From an uncultured Haemophilus sp. (GTDB lineage Bacteria; Pseudomonadota; Gammaproteobacteria; Enterobacterales; Pasteurellaceae), in contig CABSZQ010000029.1 of NCBI GenBank assembly GCA_902482195.1, positions 1-9,000 of the forward strand: a DNA stretch of 9,000 nt, given 5' to 3'. Each line of letters opens with the position of its first letter. The first letter of the stretch is position 1. Of the stretch, positions 6,332 through 9,000 are shown piece by piece. A program made the position numbers and the translations under genes. Below the pieces are notes generated by a model. The model saw only the letters and a list, made by a program, of their open reading frames with translations. It was not told the origin of the DNA and made no database searches.

Positions 6332-7371
6332 TTAGAAGCAAGCCACTCTTGTTGAAGTGCGGTCAGTTTTTGATGATTTTCAATCCAACGCGAAGTTTTT
6401 GTGAGTTCTGACCAATCAAAGGATTTTTGTTTAAAGAGCGATTTCAAGCGAGCTTCGCGGGCTGCAAAATGCTCTGTGGTTTCCTCTAACTTCAGATTAT
6501 CAAGCACTTGGATGACACCTTCACGTTCATTGCAAAGCAATAATAAGTCACAACCAGCATTCAAGGCTTTTTCACTACGAGCCACAAAATCACCCATAAA
6601 ACCTGCGCCCTTCATGCCTAAATCATCAGAGAAAATCGCCCCTTGGAAGCCCAACTGTTTACGCAAAATTTCTTTTAACCAATAACTCGAACCACTTGCT
6701 GGTTGACTATCACATTGTGCATAAATCACATGAGCCGGCATAATCGCATCGAGCTTACTCTGTTGAATTAATTGCTGGAATGGCAAAATATCATGATTAA
6801 AAATCACGTCTTTTGCTCGCTCATCATAAGGCGTTTCAAGATGAGAATCAGCTAGAACATGACCGTGTCCTGGAAAGTGTTTTCCTGTTGTTGCCATGCC
6901 TGCTTGATGCATACCATCAATAAAAGCAGCCGCCAAATTGACCGCACTTTTTACATCACAGCCAAAACTACGATCGCCAATCGCACGACATTCGTGACCT
7001 AAATCCAACACGGGAGCAAAACTCAAATCAATATCTAACGCCACCATTTCTGCTGCCATTTGCCAGCCTGCTTCTTTTGCTATTTGCTGTTGCTGAGTTG
7101 AGCCCTCAACTAATGCCGCAAAAGCCTGCATCGCAGGGAGCTGAGTGAAACCCTCACGGAAACGTTGCACGCGCCCACCTTCTTGATCAACCGTGATCAA
7201 TAAAGGCTTTTTCACTCGCTGACGAATGGATTTAATTAGCGCTTGAACTTGCTGACGATCATAAAAATTGCGGGTAAATAAAATCAAACCGGCAACTAAA
7301 GGATGTTCCAGTAATTCAACTTCTTCTTGTTTGAGCTCATGACCTTCAAGGTCAATTAATAGTGTGGACAT
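6328..7371 (-). CDS. nagZ: NagZ, beta-N-acetylhexosaminidase (GH3), peptidoglycan recycling
   Basis: NagZ is a cytoplasmic glycoside hydrolase that removes N-acetylglucosamine from GlcNAc-1,6-anhydroMurNAc muropeptides brought in from the periplasm. The 347-residue length is typical of the single-domain proteobacterial enzyme. Visible motifs: QEGGRVQRF (63-71), the substrate-binding KHFPGHG (164-170), the flexible-loop Asp175/His177 catalytic dyad in VLADSHLE, and the nucleophile Asp249 in FSDDLGM. These correspond to Asp174, His176 and Asp248 of the E. coli/Salmonella enzyme with a shift of one. The ATG lies 3 bases after the ycfL stop (TAG) with no evident ribosome-binding sequence, implying coupled translation; its TGA overlaps the rlmC ATG. 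E. coli also places nagZ downstream of hinT and ycfL. It contains two perfect uptake signals. Confidence 0.96.
   Translation of the reverse strand: MSTLLIDLEGHELKQEEVELLEHPLVAGLILFTRNFYDRQQVQALIKSIRQRVKKPLLITVDQEGGRVQRFREGFTQLPAMQAFAALVEGSTQQQQIAKEAGWQMAAEMVALDIDLSFAPVLDLGHECRAIGDRSFGCDVKSAVNLAAAFIDGMHQAGMATTGKHFPGHGHVLADSHLETPYDERAKDVIFNHDILPFQQLIQQSKLDAIMPAHVIYAQCDSQPASGSSYWLKEILRKQLGFQGAIFSDDLGMKGAGFMGDFVARSEKALNAGCDLLLLCNEREGVIQVLDNLKLEETTEHFAAREARLKSLFKQKSFDWSELTKTSRWIENHQKLTALQQEWLASK
6355..6363 (+). repeat. DNA uptake signal sequence in the 3' end of nagZ
   Basis: Perfect AAGTGCGGT followed by CAGTTTTTG. On the nagZ coding strand it is read as Thr-Ala-Leu (337-339), within ten codons of the stop and away from the active site. 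Confidence 0.88.
6941..6949 (-). repeat. DNA uptake signal sequence in nagZ
   Basis: Perfect ACCGCACTT. On the nagZ coding strand it reads Ser-Ala-Val (142-144), the same frame as the copy at 6069-6077 in rlmC. Confidence 0.88.
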
Positions 7372-7374
7372 AAA

Positions 7375-7722
7375 CTATTGTAAATAAAGACGATAATTAG
7401 TACTTTCTGTGCTTGGTTTTGGTAGTTCAAACACTTTCTTTTCTTGCGGTTGCAATAAAATATTGCCTGATTGGCTTTCTTGCTGATTTGGCCAAACTTG
7501 CGTTACACCTTGTGTGTTATACCAATAAAGATGGTAAAGCACATTGAGTTGTTGCGTAGTTTTATTTTTTAAGGCTGCGGTATTATCCGACAAATCAACA
7601 TCTAAAGCCGGTGCTAAATTTGCCGCCATATTTAAAATTGGCTTATTGGTTCCCACAATATTTGGTGCAGATGAACAAGCCGTTAAAAATAATACCGTTG
7701 CTGTAATTAGGATCTTTTTCAT
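7375..7722 (-). CDS. ycfL: YcfL-family (DUF1425) lipoprotein
   Basis: This is a 115-residue predicted lipoprotein. Residues 1-15 form a lysine-led hydrophobic signal peptide ending in the lipobox Leu13-Thr-Ala-Cys16; the +2 residue is serine, not aspartate, which favours outer-membrane sorting. The mature part has the YcfL-type core with YHLYWYNTQG around the middle and a C-terminal ETNYRLYLQ-like end (seen here as STNYRLYLQ). The molecular function of the family is not established to my knowledge. Position supports the assignment: in E. coli ycfL also directly follows hinT. Its ATG overlaps the hinT stop by one base, and nagZ starts 3 bases after its TAG. The lpoB and thiK genes that follow ycfL in E. 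coli are not present here. Confidence 0.82.
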   Translation of the reverse strand: MKKILITATVLFLTACSSAPNIVGTNKPILNMAANLAPALDVDLSDNTAALKNKTTQQLNVLYHLYWYNTQGVTQVWPNQQESQSGNILLQPQEKKVFELPKPSTESTNYRLYLQ

Positions 7723-8072
7723 TATTTCGCCAACATTCTACCTAAAGGTTCACCACCAACAAGATGCATATGAATATGGAATACTTCTTGTCCACCGTGT
7801 TTATTACAGTTCACAATTAAACGGTAACCGTCTTCGGCAATGCCTTCTTCTTTAGCAATTTTAGCCGCGACAGTAAATAAGCGACCCAAGGTAACTTCAT
7901 CTTGTTCTGTCACATCATTAACCGTTGGAATGACTTTATTTGGGATAATCAAAATATGGGTTTTCGCTTGAGGTGAAATATCTCGGAATGCGGTCACTAA
8001 TTCATCTTGATAAACAATATTGGCCGGAATTTCTTTACGAATAATTTTGCTGAAAATGGTTTCTTGAGCCAT
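7722..8072 (-). CDS. hinT: HinT, HIT-family purine nucleoside phosphoramidase
   Basis: HinT is a small cytoplasmic dimeric hydrolase of the HIT superfamily that cleaves adenosine 5'-phosphoramidates and lysyl- or other aminoacyl-AMP. The 116 residues match the family length. The diagnostic histidine triad is at His99-Ile-His101-Met-His103 in [11 protein letters not shown], with His101 the expected nucleophile, and Asn88 and Gly94 region residues ([14 protein letters not shown]) form the nucleotide site. The N-terminal [19 protein letters not shown] is typical of HinT. The ATG has a strong AAGGAG 6 bases upstream (complement of 8079-8084). It appears to be the first gene of hinT-ycfL-nagZ-rlmC, and lies directly behind the ppiD terminator. 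Confidence 0.96.
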   Translation of the reverse strand: MAQETIFSKIIRKEIPANIVYQDELVTAFRDISPQAKTHILIIPNKVIPTVNDVTEQDEVTLGRLFTVAAKIAKEEGIAEDGYRLIVNCNKHGGQEVFHIHMHLVGGEPLGRMLAK

Positions 8073-8097
8073 AGTCTTCTCCTTATTTTATATAAAA

Positions 8098-8106
8098 AAG
8101 TGCGGT
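8098..8106 (+). repeat. DNA uptake signal sequence (left arm of terminator dyad)
   Basis: Perfect AAGTGCGGT followed by CAAAATTTA, an excellent extended uptake match. Forms one arm of the ppiD terminator. Confidence 0.93.
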
Positions 8107-8114
8107 CAAAATTT

Positions 8115-8123
8115 ACCGCACTT
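8115..8123 (-). repeat. DNA uptake signal sequence (right arm of terminator dyad)
   Basis: Perfect ACCGCACTT; on the minus strand the core continues AAATTTTGA, matching the A/T-rich extension. It faces the copy at 8098-8106, with 8 bases between the cores. Confidence 0.93.
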
Positions 8124-8172
8124 TGCTTTTATTTTCCATCAGAAATTGATGATGAATGATATTTCAATCGGC

Positions 8173-9000
8173 TTAGTGAGCCGCACCTTCTTCTGAATCA
8201 TCTTGATTAATAAAGCTGGTATTAATCTCGATTTGTGCTTTTTCACGTAATGCTTGCATTAACTGTCCTTGCAATTCGCCTTGACGTGCACGAACAAGTT
8301 GAGTGCTAAATTTCGCTAACTCTTGCTCATTTAAAGTAGGTTCTTCTACACGTTCAAGGGCAACCACAACCACATCACCTTTGCTGTTACGAGCAACTTG
8401 ATAAGCCACTTTACCATCTTGTGGTTTTCCAATGGCAAATACACCTTCATAAAGCACTGGATCTTTATTATCCACTAACGTAAAGGTTTGTGGCTCACTA
8501 AAACTAATACCGGCAGGTAATTTGGTTGGATCGGCAGATAGCGCTTTGACCGCTTGCTCTGCTTTTTCAGCTAATACTTTATCGGCTTTTTCACGTTTTA
8601 AGAACTGCTCAATCGTTGATTTCGCTTCATCAAGGCTTTGTAAACCTTCAGCTTTATGATCCACGACACGTACCACAACAAATTCATTTTCACCAACCGT
8701 TAATGGCTCGGAATTTGCACCGCCGTTTGCAATATCTGATTCAAAAATGGCAGAAGTCACATTTGGGAAATTTAATGCCGCAGGGACATTATTTTTACCG
8801 AAATAATCTGTTTCTTCCATTTTCACGCCTGCTGCTTCTGCTACCGCAGCTAAAGAATCACTGCTTTCTGCTGCTTTTGCACGAACCGCTTTTTCTACCG
8901 CTTGGAAACGACTTCCTGCTAAGTTTTTACGTACGGTATCCGCGATTTGCTCTTTTACTTCATCTAACGTACGTTCTTTACGATCTTGCACTAAAATAAT
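8173..9000 (-). CDS. ppiD: PpiD, inner-membrane-anchored periplasmic chaperone (C-terminal part, cut by window edge)
   Basis: PpiD is a periplasmic folding factor anchored in the inner membrane by an N-terminal helix; it assists newly exported proteins near the Sec translocon and carries a parvulin-like domain. The window holds the last 275 residues, and the frame stays open through base 9000; the GTG at 8991 is an internal valine codon, not a start. The fragment aligns by eye with the end of E. coli PpiD: the RTLDEVKEQIADTVRK segment after the parvulin domain, YFGKNNVPAALNFPNVTSAIF, EFVVVRVVDHKAEGLQSLDE, and the terminal ALREKAQIEINTSFINQDD. The usual family length is about 620 residues, so the membrane anchor and parvulin domain lie outside. 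Terminated by the uptake-signal dyad before hinT. Confidence 0.92.
   Translation of the reverse strand: MILVQDRKERTLDEVKEQIADTVRKNLAGSRFQAVEKAVRAKAAESSDSLAAVAEAAGVKMEETDYFGKNNVPAALNFPNVTSAIFESDIANGGANSEPLTVGENEFVVVRVVDHKAEGLQSLDEAKSTIEQFLKREKADKVLAEKAEQAVKALSADPTKLPAGISFSEPQTFTLVDNKDPVLYEGVFAIGKPQDGKVAYQVARNSKGDVVVVALERVEEPTLNEQELAKFSTQLVRARQGELQGQLMQALREKAQIEINTSFINQDDSEEGAAH

Larger units (their letters stand above)
8097..8124 (-). terminator. Uptake-signal dyad acting as terminator of ppiD
   Basis: AAAGTGCGGT (8097-8106) and ACCGCACTTT (8115-8124) are perfect reverse complements (10 bp) around an 8-base loop. Read on the minus strand the hairpin is followed directly by a T-run (complement of 8094-8099), so it is a good intrinsic terminator 48 bases after the ppiD stop. 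Paired uptake signals serving as terminators are known in Haemophilus. A shorter T-tract on the plus side makes some two-way activity possible, though no plus-strand gene ends here. Confidence 0.88.

Noticed and set aside
7544..7855. Plus-strand open frame of about 100 codons opposite ycfL and hinT, and similar frames opposite sitB, rlmC, nagZ and ppiD
   Set aside because: They lie antisense to or in alternate frames of well-identified conserved genes and show no domain or signal of their own.
8989..8991. GTG as the start of a short 272-residue protein
   Set aside because: The frame continues open to the window edge and the sequence matches the interior-to-end of PpiD, so this is an internal valine codon.
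1..9000. A hidden defence, mobile or novel multi-gene system
   Set aside because: All sizeable genes are assigned to conserved families, gaps are short, and no transposase, integrase, attachment repeats, CRISPR or toxin-antitoxin pair was seen.

Overview
The window looks like an ordinary chromosomal stretch from a Haemophilus-type member of the Pasteurellaceae. The strongest sign is nine perfect copies of the 9-base DNA uptake signal AAGTGCGGT (or its complement ACCGCACTT) in 9 kb, several followed by the A/T-rich extension typical of Haemophilus and Aggregatibacter. The A+T-rich composition and the proteins (SitABCD, NagZ, HinT, RlmC, PpiD) agree. As I remember it, in H. influenzae Rd the rlmN-pbpG-sit block and the hinT-ycfL-nagZ-rlmC block lie apart. 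A relative such as H. parainfluenzae or H. haemolyticus, or an Aggregatibacter, therefore seems more likely than Rd, but I cannot fix the species.

Layout. Bases 1-335 (minus) hold the N-terminal part of rlmN, an rRNA methyltransferase, cut by the window edge. A divergent gap (336-637) carries an inverted pair of uptake signals around a perfect short palindrome. Next, on plus, come pbpG (638-1513), a peptidoglycan endopeptidase with its own terminator, and then the four-gene sitABCD operon (1667-5125) for manganese/iron import, preceded by a promoter overlapped by a Fur-box-like sequence. A perfect 13-bp hairpin (5128-5157) separates sitD from the convergent minus-strand group.

Read in its own direction, the minus-strand group is ppiD (C-terminal part, cut at 9000), an uptake-signal-dyad terminator (8097-8124), then hinT, ycfL, nagZ and rlmC. 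These last four are packed with 1-nt overlap, 3-nt gap and 4-nt overlap junctions and are almost certainly one operon. It combines a nucleotide phosphoramidase, an uncharacterised lipoprotein, the muropeptide-recycling glucosaminidase and a 23S rRNA methyltransferase.

The genes serve housekeeping and envelope roles: peptidoglycan cleavage and recycling (pbpG, nagZ), periplasmic folding (ppiD), metal acquisition (sit) and 23S rRNA modification (rlmN, rlmC). I found no mobile element, CRISPR array, tRNA, rRNA or defence system, and no convincing new system. The points most worth a second look are how uptake signals are reused as hairpins and terminators, and the missing promoter space before hinT.
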